From contig MVQH01000059.1 in NCBI GenBank assembly GCA_002067755.1, forward strand, positions 1 through 56,092: a stretch of DNA of 56,092 bases, given 5' to 3'. How positions within the stretch are numbered: the stretch's first letter is position 1; each line of letters begins with the position of its first letter. Under the pieces are notes generated by a model that saw only the letters and a list, made by a program, of their open reading frames with translations, was not told the origin of the DNA and made no database searches. The position numbers were made by a program, and so were the translations under genes. The DNA comes from Methanosaeta sp. PtaB.Bin018 (GTDB lineage: Archaea > Halobacteriota > Methanosarcinia > Methanotrichales > Methanotrichaceae). Of the stretch, positions 15,928 through 24,453 are shown piece by piece.

Positions 15928-17088
15928 TCATTGGTCGATAGGCTTGAGTATGCAGGTAGGGTCCTCGCCGAGCAGGTCGCCGTGATAGTAGTAGGCCTTC
16001 TGACGGCATCCTCCGCAAAGCTCTTTGTAGCAGCACTCTCCGCAAGCATCTTTGAGGCAGGACTTGACAATACGCAGGCCCTCCAGCTCCTGGGATGGAT
16101 GGTCAATCCAAATGTCACGAAATGGCCGCTCACGAACATTTCCGACGACGATATGGGGCATGAAATGACAGGGATGGACATCCCCCCTGTGGTTGATATT
16201 TGCCACCTTGACGCCTGCAGAGCAACCACCAGCATTTGTCAGGAGCCTTTTCACATACTCATGCCTTGGGTCATCCTTTAAGAGCTCCAGAAGGTAGGCA
16301 CCATCCATGGGCGAATCAGTTGTCAGGATCTCGATATTTCTGTCCTTCAGCTCCACTGCGGCCTCAGCCAGCAGCTTGATCACGCTCCTGCGCTGCTCTG
16401 GAGTGACGTCCCTTTCTGCAATCCCTGCACCCCGGCCCGTTGGCACCAGATGGTAGAGACAGAACCGGGGAATCTCCTCATCCAGAGCAAGGTTCAAGAG
16501 AGCCGGTATATCCTGCCAATTGTCGCGAGTCAAGGTTATGCGAAGGCCTGTCCTGAGCCCTGCATCTCGCGCGTTTCGCAATCCTTGCAGTGCCTTCTCC
16601 CATGCTCCTTGAACGCCCCGGAAGGCATCATGGCGCTGTGGCGAAGAAGAGTCAATGCTCACGCCCACATACCTGATCTTCGCCTCTGCCAGCAATCTCG
16701 CCACCTGGGGAGAGATCAATGTCCCATTCGTCGAGATGACGGTGCGAAGGCCGATCTCACGAGCATGGAAGGCATAGGCGAAAAAGTTGCGGCTCAAGAG
16801 AGGTTCGCCTCCTGTGAATATGAGGATGGGGATCTTGAGGGCTGACAGATCATCCTCCAGGCGTATGCCCTCTTCCAGGGACATCTCCTCCCGAGACTCG
16901 CTCTTGGCGTCCATGTAACAATGGCTGCAGGCCAGGTTGCAGTGCCGCGTTATGTTCCACATCACCACAGGCCGTGACATTGCAGAGAACCTGACGAGAT
17001 CAGGCGGCAGGCTCTGACAGGTCTCGGATGCTCGCAAGGTCTCCCAGACAGTGGCCTGATCGGCCAGTGCTTTTGAAAATATGATCAT
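15928..17088 (-). CDS. ahbD: Radical SAM/SPASM protein of the Ahb haem pathway (AhbD-like)
   Basis: A 386-residue radical SAM enzyme with the 4Fe-4S motif CNLACSHC (C50, C54, C57) and FTGGEPLLS. The SPASM region has cysteines at 344, 349, 352, 353, 358, 361 and 379 (CGECCYKELCGGC). The N-terminal FSAMSRPVVMWNITRHCN and C-terminal VVGNVRERPFRDIW resemble AhbC/AhbD/NirJ proteins, and the CGGC ending favours AhbD, which oxidatively decarboxylates two propionates of Fe-coproporphyrin III to make haem b. AhbC cannot be excluded. Its start overlaps the hemD stop by ATGA, placing it at the end of a tetrapyrrole operon. Confidence 0.75.
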   Translation of the reverse strand: MIIFSKALADQATVWETLRASETCQSLPPDLVRFSAMSRPVVMWNITRHCNLACSHCYMDAKSESREEMSLEEGIRLEDDLSALKIPILIFTGGEPLLSRNFFAYAFHAREIGLRTVISTNGTLISPQVARLLAEAKIRYVGVSIDSSSPQRHDAFRGVQGAWEKALQGLRNARDAGLRTGLRITLTRDNWQDIPALLNLALDEEIPRFCLYHLVPTGRGAGIAERDVTPEQRRSVIKLLAEAAVELKDRNIEILTTDSPMDGAYLLELLKDDPRHEYVKRLLTNAGGCSAGVKVANINHRGDVHPCHFMPHIVVGNVRERPFRDIWIDHPSQELEGLRIVKSCLKDACGECCYKELCGGCRQKAYYYHGDLLGEDPTCILKPIDQ

Positions 17089-18548
17089 TTCACAAACTCC
17101 GCCACCAGGGCCTGGAGCATTGCCTCGAATGTGAAAATCCTTGGCATTATGTCCACCTTCAGGCCCAGCCGTTCAAGCTCGTTGGCTGTAGGCTTTCCAA
17201 TCGCTGCCACAGTGGCACAGCCCAGTGCCTCTCTGAGCTCCTTCTCCAGTCCCAGCTCTTGCGCTCGCTCTAACAGATTTCTAGCTGTGGAAGAGCTGGT
17301 GAAGGCAAATATGTCAACGCTTCTGGCCATTTTTATCAGCTCGTCGAGCCTTGGGTCGCATGATGCCACAACTTCGTAAAGAGGGATGTCATCCACGAGG
17401 AGCCCGGATGACCTCAGTTCCTCGGAGAGGTACTGACTGCCCTGGGCGCTCCTGAGGAAGAGGATGTGCTTGCATTTGCCTCTCAGCATCCTCATGAGGC
17501 CTTCGGAGCTGTACTCGTCAGGCACCTTTGGCCGCAGGCCGTACCTGATCAGCGCCTGTTCTGTCTTAGGGCCGATGGCAACTATTGCCTTCTCCGCAAG
17601 GCTGGAGCAGATCGCCTCGTTTTTCAGGGCCAAAGCTACGCCGTTTGCACTTGTGAAGGCCACGCACTCCGCAGCCCTGATCCTTTCCAGCAGATCGGGC
17701 GGCAGTGGCCTTTCTGCAAGAGCTATGGCCGGTGCCAAGACCGGCAAGAAGCCATAAGCTTCTGCCAGCTTCCTGGACTCCTCCTGCTGGGCAGCAGGCC
17801 TCAGAATTGCGATCTTCTTTTTGGAGAGCCGCCCCGAAAGGCCTACAACATCGCCTACTACAAGTATGGCAGGCGACTCGATCTTCGCAATCCTGGCAGA
17901 CTCTGCGATATTTGCAAGAGTGCCAGAGACCATCCTCTGATCGGGCCAGCCGCCCCTCTCCACGATTGCAGCAGGCGTCTGTGGAGATTTACCACCATTG
18001 ATCAGCGCTGCAATGTTCTTCTCCAAACGCGAGACGCCCATCAAGACCACCAGCGTCCCACCGAGGCGCGCGATGGCGTTCCAGTCCAGAGGCCCGTCTT
18101 TCCCAGGCTCCTCGTGGCCGGTGACGATGGTCAGCGATGAGGCTACGCCCCGGTGGGTTACTGGAATTCCAGCCAGCTCCGGGGCAGCGATCGCCGATGT
18201 GACTCCTGGCACGACCTCCACATAAATGCCCCTCTCAAGCAATGCCAGGGCTTCTTCTCCGCCCCGGCCGAAGAGATAAGGATCTCCGCCTTTGAGACGA
18301 ACAACAACATTGCCCGCCTCTGCTTTCTCGATGAGGAGCCTGTTGATTCCATCCTGAGAGAGCTTATGCCGTCCTGCCGTCTTGCCCACGTCGATCAATT
18401 CCGCCTTCGCTCCGTCCAGCATCCTCGGATCCAGCAGCCGGTCATATAAAATCACATCGGCCTCCGATACAAGCCGCTTTGCCTTCAAAGTCATGAGTTC
18501 AGGATCGCCAGGACCTGCACCCACAAGATAGACCTTACCTCGCGCCAA
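17085..18548 (-). CDS. cobA-hemD: Fused uroporphyrinogen-III C-methyltransferase / uroporphyrinogen-III synthase
   Basis: A 487-residue bifunctional protein. Residues 1-245 are SUMT/CobA: VYLVGAGPGDPELMTLKA, RLKGGDPYLFGRGGEE and PGVTSAIAAPELAGIPVTHR. Residues about 246-487 are HemD: IAILRPAAQQEESRKLAE, VAFTSANGVALAL and DIFAFTSSSTARNLLE. HemD cyclises hydroxymethylbilane to uroporphyrinogen III, and CobA methylates it twice to precorrin-2, the branch to sirohaem, corrinoids, F430 and Ahb haem. The start TTG at 18548 overlaps the hemC stop by 14 bases. The fusion is common in bacteria and some methanogens. Confidence 0.9.
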   Translation of the reverse strand: MARGKVYLVGAGPGDPELMTLKAKRLVSEADVILYDRLLDPRMLDGAKAELIDVGKTAGRHKLSQDGINRLLIEKAEAGNVVVRLKGGDPYLFGRGGEEALALLERGIYVEVVPGVTSAIAAPELAGIPVTHRGVASSLTIVTGHEEPGKDGPLDWNAIARLGGTLVVLMGVSRLEKNIAALINGGKSPQTPAAIVERGGWPDQRMVSGTLANIAESARIAKIESPAILVVGDVVGLSGRLSKKKIAILRPAAQQEESRKLAEAYGFLPVLAPAIALAERPLPPDLLERIRAAECVAFTSANGVALALKNEAICSSLAEKAIVAIGPKTEQALIRYGLRPKVPDEYSSEGLMRMLRGKCKHILFLRSAQGSQYLSEELRSSGLLVDDIPLYEVVASCDPRLDELIKMARSVDIFAFTSSSTARNLLERAQELGLEKELREALGCATVAAIGKPTANELERLGLKVDIMPRIFTFEAMLQALVAEFVK

Positions 18549-19452
18549 ACGCCTTCACCGCCTCTAGTACAAGCTCTCGTCCGCCCATCTCCATCAGCCT
18601 GCGTCCAATATCTTCAGCCTGGTCCAGGTAACCATCCTCTAAAGAGATCTTCTCGTCCAATCTCACAAACCTCTTTCCATCCATGGAGAGGACCTCAGCC
18701 AGGACTCGAGCAGCGCCATCGATCACATCCGCATGAATAGCAATAGGCACTATGCACCCCCCGCCAACGGTCTCCAGGATTTTGCGCTCGATCATGGTCT
18801 CAGTTCTGGTTGGCACATCATCAATGGATTTAGAATGCATTTCAGCCTTCGTTCCTATCTTGGATACTACTACTATCGTTCCTTGGTTGGCAGATGGAAC
18901 GAACGATTCCTTGTCAAGCCTTGCATAATCCAGCTTCAGGCCCATGCGCTGCAGACCAGCCTCTGCCAGAACGATGGCATCGTAGTCGCCCTGGCTCAGC
19001 TTTCGGAGCCTCGTCTGCAGGTTTCCGCGCAGGCTAGACACTTGCAGATCGGGCCTTGAGCGGCGCAGTTGTGCAGTGCGGCGCATGCTTGATGTGCCAA
19101 CGATCGCGCCCTCCCTCAACTCATCCAGAGAGAGGCCATCCCTGCTCACCAGAACATCGGCGGGAGAGTCACGCCTCAAGACGGCAGAAACAGTCAGCTC
19201 TACTGGCCTTTTGGTAGGAAGATCCTTCATGCTGTGTACTGCCAGGTCGATCTTGCCAGAGAGCATATGCTCGTCGATCTCAGCGACGAACACGCCCACG
19301 CCTGAAAGCTGGTGCAAGGGTTTGTCCAGAAAGACATCGCCGCTGGTCTTTACCAGAACAACCTCAGTCTCAACTCCAAGAGGTCTAAGCCTCTCCCTGA
19401 CGATCTCAGTCTGGCGCAGTGCCAGAGGGCTGCCACGGCTTCCGATGATCAG
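18535..19452 (-). CDS. hemC: Hydroxymethylbilane synthase (porphobilinogen deaminase), apparent CTG start
   Basis: HemC of 305 residues. The conserved N-terminus [19 protein letters not shown] is encoded upstream of the first ATG/GTG/TTG-type start in the frame (GTG-like position 19317), which would lose the first 45 residues. The only reasonable start is CTG at 19452-19450. It overlaps the hemL stop as CTGA, the same geometry as the ATGA overlaps elsewhere in this window. Other family regions: [15 protein letters not shown], the [16 protein letters not shown] arginines and [12 protein letters not shown] with the dipyrromethane cysteine. It polymerises four porphobilinogens. Confidence 0.9.
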   Translation of the reverse strand: MIIGSRGSPLALRQTEIVRERLRPLGVETEVVLVKTSGDVFLDKPLHQLSGVGVFVAEIDEHMLSGKIDLAVHSMKDLPTKRPVELTVSAVLRRDSPADVLVSRDGLSLDELREGAIVGTSSMRRTAQLRRSRPDLQVSSLRGNLQTRLRKLSQGDYDAIVLAEAGLQRMGLKLDYARLDKESFVPSANQGTIVVVSKIGTKAEMHSKSIDDVPTRTETMIERKILETVGGGCIVPIAIHADVIDGAARVLAEVLSMDGKRFVRLDEKISLEDGYLDQAEDIGRRLMEMGGRELVLEAVKAFGAR

Positions 19453-20735
19453 TTTTTCAGACAGGTTCTGAACGCCTCCAATGTGGCTTCGATGACCTCT
19501 GTGGAATGGGCCGCAGAGATGAAATCCGTCTCATACTGGCTGGGCGTGAGAAATACGCCCTTCTCTAGCATCCTGTGGAAGAATGCCAGATAGCCTGCTT
19601 TATCGCACTTCAGGGCATCCATGTAATTGCGAGGCTCAGGACCGAAGAAGACCTTGAACATGCTGGCAATTCCAGAGACGCTGTAATTCAGCTTCAAGTC
19701 CTCCAAGATCTCCTGCAGCCTTTTTCGCATCATATCTCCCGTGGCGTTCAGCCTCTCCAGAACGTTCTCTCTCTCCATGACATCCAGCGTGGCCATTCCT
19801 GCAGCCAGGGAGATTGGACTGCCATTGAAGGTTCCTGCCTGGTAGATGCCGCCGCCAGGAGCTACCTGTGAGATCAAGTCACGTCTGCCGCCAAAGGCTC
19901 CAATCGGAAAACCGCCGCCAATGATCTTGCCGAGTGTGGTCAGATCCGGCACAACCCCGAAGTATTCCTGCGCGCCTCCAAGAGCTAGCCGGAAGCCTGT
20001 TATGACCTCATCGAAGATAAGAAGAACGTCGTTGTCTCTTGTGATCTCCCGGACCGATTGAAGGTAACCGTCTACTGGCAGAACGGGGCCGATATTTCCC
20101 AAAACTGGCTCCATGATCAGACATGCAACCTCGCCCGCGAACTTCCTCAGCACCTTCTCCAAAGCCAAGGGATCATTGTAGGGCAGTTGCAGGGTGTTCT
20201 TGGCGCTGTCCGCAGGGACTCCCAGGGAGTCTGGAGTTCCAAAAGTAGTGGCTCCCGAACCTGCCTTGATCAGGACGCTGTCGTGTGCACCATGAAAGCC
20301 GCCCTCGATCTTGATGATCTTATTTCTGCCCGTCGCTCCGCGTGCCACGCGAATTGCAGCCATGGTGGCTTCAGTGCCAGTGCTTACGAAGCGGAGCATC
20401 TCCATGCTGGGGTAGAGCCTGGAGATCCTCTGCGCCATTTGGACCTCCAGCTCCGATGGAGTTCCGTAGAGCCAGCCCTTCTGCAGCTGAGAGACCACAG
20501 CATTCATTACAGCCGGATGGCGGTGGCCCAGAACCATGGGGCCGTAAGCCAAGCAGTGATCGATGAATCTATTTCCATCTACATCCCAGATGTAGGGGCC
20601 ATCGGCCCTTGCTGCATAAAAGGGATAGGGCGAGATGGCGCGCACAGGGCTGGAGACGCCGCCTGGCATCAGCCTCTTGCCGCTCTCATAGAGCTTGATC
20701 GATGAGTCAAAACGCATTAGAGGAGCACCAATCAT
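19449..20735 (-). CDS. hemL: Glutamate-1-semialdehyde 2,1-aminomutase
   Basis: A 428-residue class III aminotransferase. PLP-lysine lies in [18 protein letters not shown]; the cofactor aspartate is in [29 protein letters not shown] binds the phosphate. It turns glutamate-1-semialdehyde into 5-aminolevulinate, the first tetrapyrrole precursor. It leads the hemL-hemC-cobA/hemD-ahbD operon; hemA and hemB are not in the window. Its start is ATG 20735 (MRFDSS at 20717 is also possible). Confidence 0.92.
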   Translation of the reverse strand: MIGAPLMRFDSSIKLYESGKRLMPGGVSSPVRAISPYPFYAARADGPYIWDVDGNRFIDHCLAYGPMVLGHRHPAVMNAVVSQLQKGWLYGTPSELEVQMAQRISRLYPSMEMLRFVSTGTEATMAAIRVARGATGRNKIIKIEGGFHGAHDSVLIKAGSGATTFGTPDSLGVPADSAKNTLQLPYNDPLALEKVLRKFAGEVACLIMEPVLGNIGPVLPVDGYLQSVREITRDNDVLLIFDEVITGFRLALGGAQEYFGVVPDLTTLGKIIGGGFPIGAFGGRRDLISQVAPGGGIYQAGTFNGSPISLAAGMATLDVMERENVLERLNATGDMMRKRLQEILEDLKLNYSVSGIASMFKVFFGPEPRNYMDALKCDKAGYLAFFHRMLEKGVFLTPSQYETDFISAAHSTEVIEATLEAFRTCLKN

Positions 20736-20775
20736 TCAATCCAGTAAAGATTAATCAAACTTGCGATGGCGCAAC

Positions 20776-21990
20776 TCATAGACAAGCTGCCCGCCAACCA
20801 TCTTCTTCCACTTTCTTCATGACCACGCGCAAAGGCAATCCTGTCTCGTCTGCAATTCTCTTGCACTCCTCGTACTCAGGCTTGACGTTCAGCAATTCTC
20901 CTTTCATCCTGCTAATTTTGACAGCGACCGGAAATGTGCGATTGCAGATCTCCACATTTACTGTCCCGGCCTCGCGCTCAGCCAGATAGCGGTGCAGGCT
21001 TAAAAAGACGCGAACTCCGAGGGATCCTGTCTCCCTGATCATGATCTTTGCCAGTCTATCCATCTCCTCATGCCTGGCGATGACCCGAATCACATTTCCG
21101 CTGCGGCCCTTCTTCATCAATGCAGGCAGGACGGATACATCCAGTGCTCCAGCGTCCATGAGCAGCTCCATCAGACGGCCCAGCACCTCTCCAGTCACAT
21201 CATCGACATTGGTCTCCAATTGCACAACGCGATCGCCGTGCTGCTCATGCTCCGCATCTCCAGCCGCCATCTGTTGCCAGTGAGGGATCTTCGCGACGAT
21301 GCCTCGAAGGACATTTGGCAGGGGTAGCTCTTTTCTGCCCGCGCCATAGCCTGTCTTCTCGGGCAGAATCAGAGGGAACTCTGGCAGGAATTCGTCGACC
21401 AGCGCAGCCAGGAGGGCGGCGCCCGTTGGCGTGAGAAGCTCTGCGTCCACTGGCCCGCCCCTCCAGGGAATTTCATAGGACCTCAAGATCTCTAAGGATG
21501 CGGGGCCTGGAACTGGCAGAAGGCCGTGGGCTGATTTTACATAGCCTCCTCCGACTGAGATCGACCGGCACAAGACGCGCTGCACATTCAGGCTCTGCAG
21601 CGCAGCGCAGCTTCCAGCAATGTCCGCGAGCGCATCAAGCGCACCGATCTCATGAAACCTGGCCTCGACTTTGGGCGCACCATGCACCTTGCTCTCAGCA
21701 GCGGCAAGTATATCCAGAGCCTGAAGTGCTTTTCGGAGTGCATCCCCCTGGAGGCTAGAGCTCTTTAAGATGGAGACTGCCTCGTCCAATGATTGGTATC
21801 TCCTGTCTGAGATCACATCAACCCTGGCCGCCATGATATGGCTGCGCTCCTGGCGCGAGATCTCCAGATTGCAGCCTACAGACTCGACCGCCTCGCGGAC
21901 TGTATTTTCATCTGCACCCAGATCCAAAAGGCAGCCCATTATCATGTCGCCTGAGGCTCCAGCGCTGGGGTCGAAGAGAAGGGCCTTCAT
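20776..21990 (-). CDS. larC: Nickel pincer cofactor biosynthesis protein LarC
   Basis: A 404-residue protein starting MKALLFDPSAGASGDMIMGCLLDLGA, the LarC (TIGR00299, formerly DUF111) signature. LARC1/LARC2 region motifs include FHEIGALDALADIAGSC, VNVDDVTGE-like TNVDDVTGEVLGRLME and VKPEYEECKRIADETGLPLR near the end. LarC inserts Ni into the pyridinium bisthiocarboxylate to form the LarA cofactor. It sits 40 bases before hemL on the same strand; larB and larE are not in view. Whether it feeds a LarA-like racemase or another enzyme here is unknown. Confidence 0.9.
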   Translation of the reverse strand: MKALLFDPSAGASGDMIMGCLLDLGADENTVREAVESVGCNLEISRQERSHIMAARVDVISDRRYQSLDEAVSILKSSSLQGDALRKALQALDILAAAESKVHGAPKVEARFHEIGALDALADIAGSCAALQSLNVQRVLCRSISVGGGYVKSAHGLLPVPGPASLEILRSYEIPWRGGPVDAELLTPTGAALLAALVDEFLPEFPLILPEKTGYGAGRKELPLPNVLRGIVAKIPHWQQMAAGDAEHEQHGDRVVQLETNVDDVTGEVLGRLMELLMDAGALDVSVLPALMKKGRSGNVIRVIARHEEMDRLAKIMIRETGSLGVRVFLSLHRYLAEREAGTVNVEICNRTFPVAVKISRMKGELLNVKPEYEECKRIADETGLPLRVVMKKVEEDGWRAACL

Positions 21991-22126
21991 AATTCAAATT
22001 AATTGTTTATGCGGTTAAATACAAATTGGTCTTTGGGGGAAGAGAGGCTCATGAAGGGCAATCGAGAATGTGGCGTTGGTCCCTTGACTCTCCAGATTCC
22101 ATTCTCTTTGGTGTCTGGTAAATTTA

Positions 22127-22223
22127 CGCCGAGGGTGAGATTCGAACTCACGAGACCCTTGCGAGTCACCAGCTATCCAGGAGATCTCTCCAGGCTGGCG
22201 CCCTACCGCTAGACGACCTCGGC
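22127..22223 (-). tRNA. tRNA-Ser(GGA) with a probable 13-base intron
   Basis: On the minus strand: acceptor GCCGAGG/CCTCGGC, D-stem GTCT/GGGC with loop AGCGGTA, anticodon stem CCAGC/GCTGG, a class II variable arm GACTC-GCAA-GGGTC, and T-arm GTGAG-TTCGAAT-CTCAC. G73 (complement of 22127) fits serine. Between the anticodon stem arms lie 20 bases rather than 7, which gives CTGGAG + 13 extra bases + A, i.e. anticodon GGA with an intron near 22175-22187. No CCA is encoded. It lies 7 bases after cbf5. Confidence 0.85.
22175..22187 (-). other. Probable intron of tRNA-Ser(GGA), 13 bases
   Basis: Removing AGATCTCCTGGAT (minus strand) after loop position 37 restores a 7-base loop CTGGAGA. The intron pairs with the exon as GGAG/CTCC, a 4-bp helix as in archaeal bulge-helix-bulge or relaxed bulge-helix-loop substrates. 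The exact splice sites are not proven: the duplicated CTGGA makes more than one register possible. Confidence 0.6.
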
Positions 22224-22230
22224 ACTAGCT

Positions 22231-23334
22231 TTATCTTTTTGCAGCTTTTTCGGCCGGAGCGAAAGCTTGCCTCTCTGCCAGCTTCCACGCCTTCGGATAG
22301 GTGCCCGGCTCCATTATTACCCTTTCGGTCGTGGCCACTATCCCTGCATTGGATGAGAGCATCTCCTGGCTCGCCATCTGGGCCCGGGCCACGGCCACAG
22401 CCTCGCCCTTCAGCGTGAACAGGGCAACATCGTCGCCCTTGTTGATCTCTGTCTCAAGGCTGAGCAGGCCTGGAGCCGCGAGGGGCGCTCCATGGCAGAT
22501 TGCGTCCACTGCATTGTCGGCAATTGTGAGATGTGGCAGGTGCCGCAGCGCCGCCTCTACTGGCAGAATCACGCGACGCAGCGCTGCCTCGTCCCCCGTC
22601 TCCTTCCATTCTTCATAGGCATCCTTGAGCTGGTGTAGCGTCACAAGCGTCTCATCCTCCCTGAAGGGACCAGCCTTTGTGCGGCGCAGCTCCTCCATAT
22701 TCGCGCCGACGCCCAGGGCGAGCCCGATATCGAAGCAGAGCTTGCGAATGTAGGTCCCAGCCTCACAGCCCACGCGCATGAGCACATGCTGCTCCTCGAC
22801 CTCCAGGACATCCAGATAATAGATCGTCCTTGTGCGAAGCTGCTTGACCACAGAGGACTTAAGTGGTGGCTTCTGATAGATCGTGCCCACAAACTCACCG
22901 CAGACCTCCAAAATATGCTTTCGAGGCAGAGGGTGGTGAATGTGCATGAGGCAGATGTACTCTTTGCCTGCCAAAAGGAGTGTGTCCATCACCCTGGTGG
23001 CATCTCCCAGAAGAACTGGCAGGATCCCAGTGACCTTAGGGTCGAGCGTACCACTGTGGCCCGCCTTCTCTACATTTAAAATCCTCTTCACCCAGGCGGT
23101 CACCTCGTGACTCGTGGGCCCGGAAGTCTTGTCCAGATTGATGGCCCCAAGGCGCATATGCATCTTCAGGCTGCGCTGCATGGGTGGGACCCCAAAGGCG
23201 GGATCTGTCCTGCCCGCTCTCTTTACCAGGACTGACCTGATAGCGTCGGATGGCAGCGAGGAAAGATTCTTAGCATCCTTTGGAGCTGAAGCGCCTTGGC
23301 CTTTTTTTCCAGCACGATGGATGTTCACTGACAT
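22231..23334 (-). CDS. cbf5: Cbf5 pseudouridine synthase (TruB/dyskerin family)
   Basis: A 367-residue Cbf5. Catalytic aspartate D98 in GHSGTLDPKVTG; RLGAINLDKTSGPTSHEV and the PUA domain near residues 250-350. It is the catalytic subunit of H/ACA ribonucleoproteins, guiding rRNA pseudouridylation, and can make Psi55 in tRNA. The first 45 residues (MSVNIHRAGKKGQGASAPK…) are a lysine/alanine-rich extension. It overlaps cmk by 10 bases and lies 7 bases from tRNA-Ser. It is the last protein gene of the ribosomal super-operon. Confidence 0.93.
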   Translation of the reverse strand: MSVNIHRAGKKGQGASAPKDAKNLSSLPSDAIRSVLVKRAGRTDPAFGVPPMQRSLKMHMRLGAINLDKTSGPTSHEVTAWVKRILNVEKAGHSGTLDPKVTGILPVLLGDATRVMDTLLLAGKEYICLMHIHHPLPRKHILEVCGEFVGTIYQKPPLKSSVVKQLRTRTIYYLDVLEVEEQHVLMRVGCEAGTYIRKLCFDIGLALGVGANMEELRRTKAGPFREDETLVTLHQLKDAYEEWKETGDEAALRRVILPVEAALRHLPHLTIADNAVDAICHGAPLAAPGLLSLETEINKGDDVALFTLKGEAVAVARAQMASQEMLSSNAGIVATTERVIMEPGTYPKAWKLAERQAFAPAEKAAKR

Positions 23335-23843
23335 GCCCTCACAGCTGCCAGAACAACTGCAAGCGTCCCTGCCTCATTGAACCTGCCCGTGTCCACCACA
23401 AGGTCATAGCCAGAATAGTCGTTTATGTCGATGTTGTAGTACATCTTATACCGTCTGGCCTCGCTCTCTTCTCGAATCCTCGTCTCCTGCATGGCATCCT
23501 CCAGAAGCTTGGACTCACGCTTGGATATGCGCTCGGCCCTGGTTCGCAGGTCTGTCTTTAAAAGCACCTTGAGGTCTGCGCTCAGAAGGTGGCCTGACAG
23601 CCTCCCCTCGAATATCCCTGAGCCATCTTTTGCAAGCGTCTTCTGGGCATCATCTATCAGGTAATCGATCTCAGGACCCTTCTCCGCCAGACGGTTCATA
23701 TCTTTTACCGATATGTTCTTCTCGCTTGCGATCTTTCTGAAGAGATCCCCGGAATTAACCCACCGCAGTCCGAGCTCCGCCGCCAGGCTGCGCGCCAGGG
23801 TAGATGTGCCGGTGCCCGGTGCGCCGCTTATGGTTATTATCAT
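23325..23843 (-). CDS. cmk: Cytidylate kinase (archaeal type)
   Basis: A 172-residue P-loop kinase, ITISGAPGTGTSTLARSLA (P-loop 7-15), with VNSGDLFRKIA and FEGRLSGHL binding and lid arginines in RISKRESK and REESEARRYKMYY. It phosphorylates CMP/dCMP. It starts 1 base after the insertase gene and overlaps cbf5. Cmk next to cbf5 is a conserved euryarchaeal arrangement. eL14 and eL34, which sit here in some archaea, are absent. Confidence 0.92.
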   Translation of the reverse strand: MIITISGAPGTGTSTLARSLAAELGLRWVNSGDLFRKIASEKNISVKDMNRLAEKGPEIDYLIDDAQKTLAKDGSGIFEGRLSGHLLSADLKVLLKTDLRTRAERISKRESKLLEDAMQETRIREESEARRYKMYYNIDINDYSGYDLVVDTGRFNEAGTLAVVLAAVRACQ

Positions 23844-23844
23844 C

Positions 23845-24453
23845 TCAGCTCATGCTCCCGATATCCAGAGCCTTGCGTATGATCTGCGATACAGGAAGGG
23901 AACAGACGAAGTACCAGTAGTACCAGAAAAGGAAAGGTCCAATGACTGTAGCATTGATAGGATGCGTCCCCCAGAAGGGAAATGTCATTGTCATGCCGGG
24001 ATTTTGTTCTATGTAGAGATACGCCCACATGAAGAGCGGTATGGAGATGAGGCCGATGTAAAGCATTGGCTTGAACTGCATCTGCATCATCTTGCCCTGC
24101 TCCGAGACCATCTTCATCTGCTCTGTTTGCAGTTGCTGCTGGCGGGCCTGATCTCCTGATAGCTGTGCCTCTCTCATATCTCTTTGCAGCCGCCTCATCT
24201 TCTCCTGCTGAGCTCTTAAGAAATCCCAGTCCATGGTGTACTTCTGAATAAGGCTAGCGTACAGGCCCGTTATGGCAGCCAGGACGAAGAGCACGAGATG
24301 GAAGGGCAGGATGGAAGGCATCCATCCTATGAGATAGCCAACGGCCACGCCCAAACTGTGCCTCAGGTCGCCGCTGACCATGATCCCGAAAAAGAGGACA
24401 AAGCCTACAGCGAGGGCCGCATTATCCAGGGACTTGGTCAGCTTCTGATTCAT
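23845..24453 (-). CDS. EMC3/TMCO1-like membrane insertase (DUF106)
   Basis: A 202-residue protein with three hydrophobic segments (about 10-30, 50-70, 135-160 and 175-195 with a helical hairpin) and a long charged coiled-coil between them (AQQEKMRRLQRDMREAQLSGDQ). This is the archaeal Oxa1-superfamily DUF106/Ylp1 family, homologous to EMC3, which inserts tail-anchored or short membrane proteins. It overlaps the secY stop by ATGA, so the translocon and insertase are co-translated. Confidence 0.85.
   Translation of the reverse strand: MNQKLTKSLDNAALAVGFVLFFGIMVSGDLRHSLGVAVGYLIGWMPSILPFHLVLFVLAAITGLYASLIQKYTMDWDFLRAQQEKMRRLQRDMREAQLSGDQARQQQLQTEQMKMVSEQGKMMQMQFKPMLYIGLISIPLFMWAYLYIEQNPGMTMTFPFWGTHPINATVIGPFLFWYYWYFVCSLPVSQIIRKALDIGSMS

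Noticed and set aside
15744-17088. RiPP cluster of radical SAM plus peptide
   Set aside because: The radical SAM gene is at the end of a haem operon and looks AhbD-like; the peptide has its own promoter and no exporter or peptidase is adjacent.
22127-22223. tRNA with anticodon GCA (Cys) using the CTCGCAAGG segment as anticodon loop
   Set aside because: That segment is the class II variable arm (GACTC-GCAA-GGGTC); the true anticodon stem is CCAGC/GCTGG.
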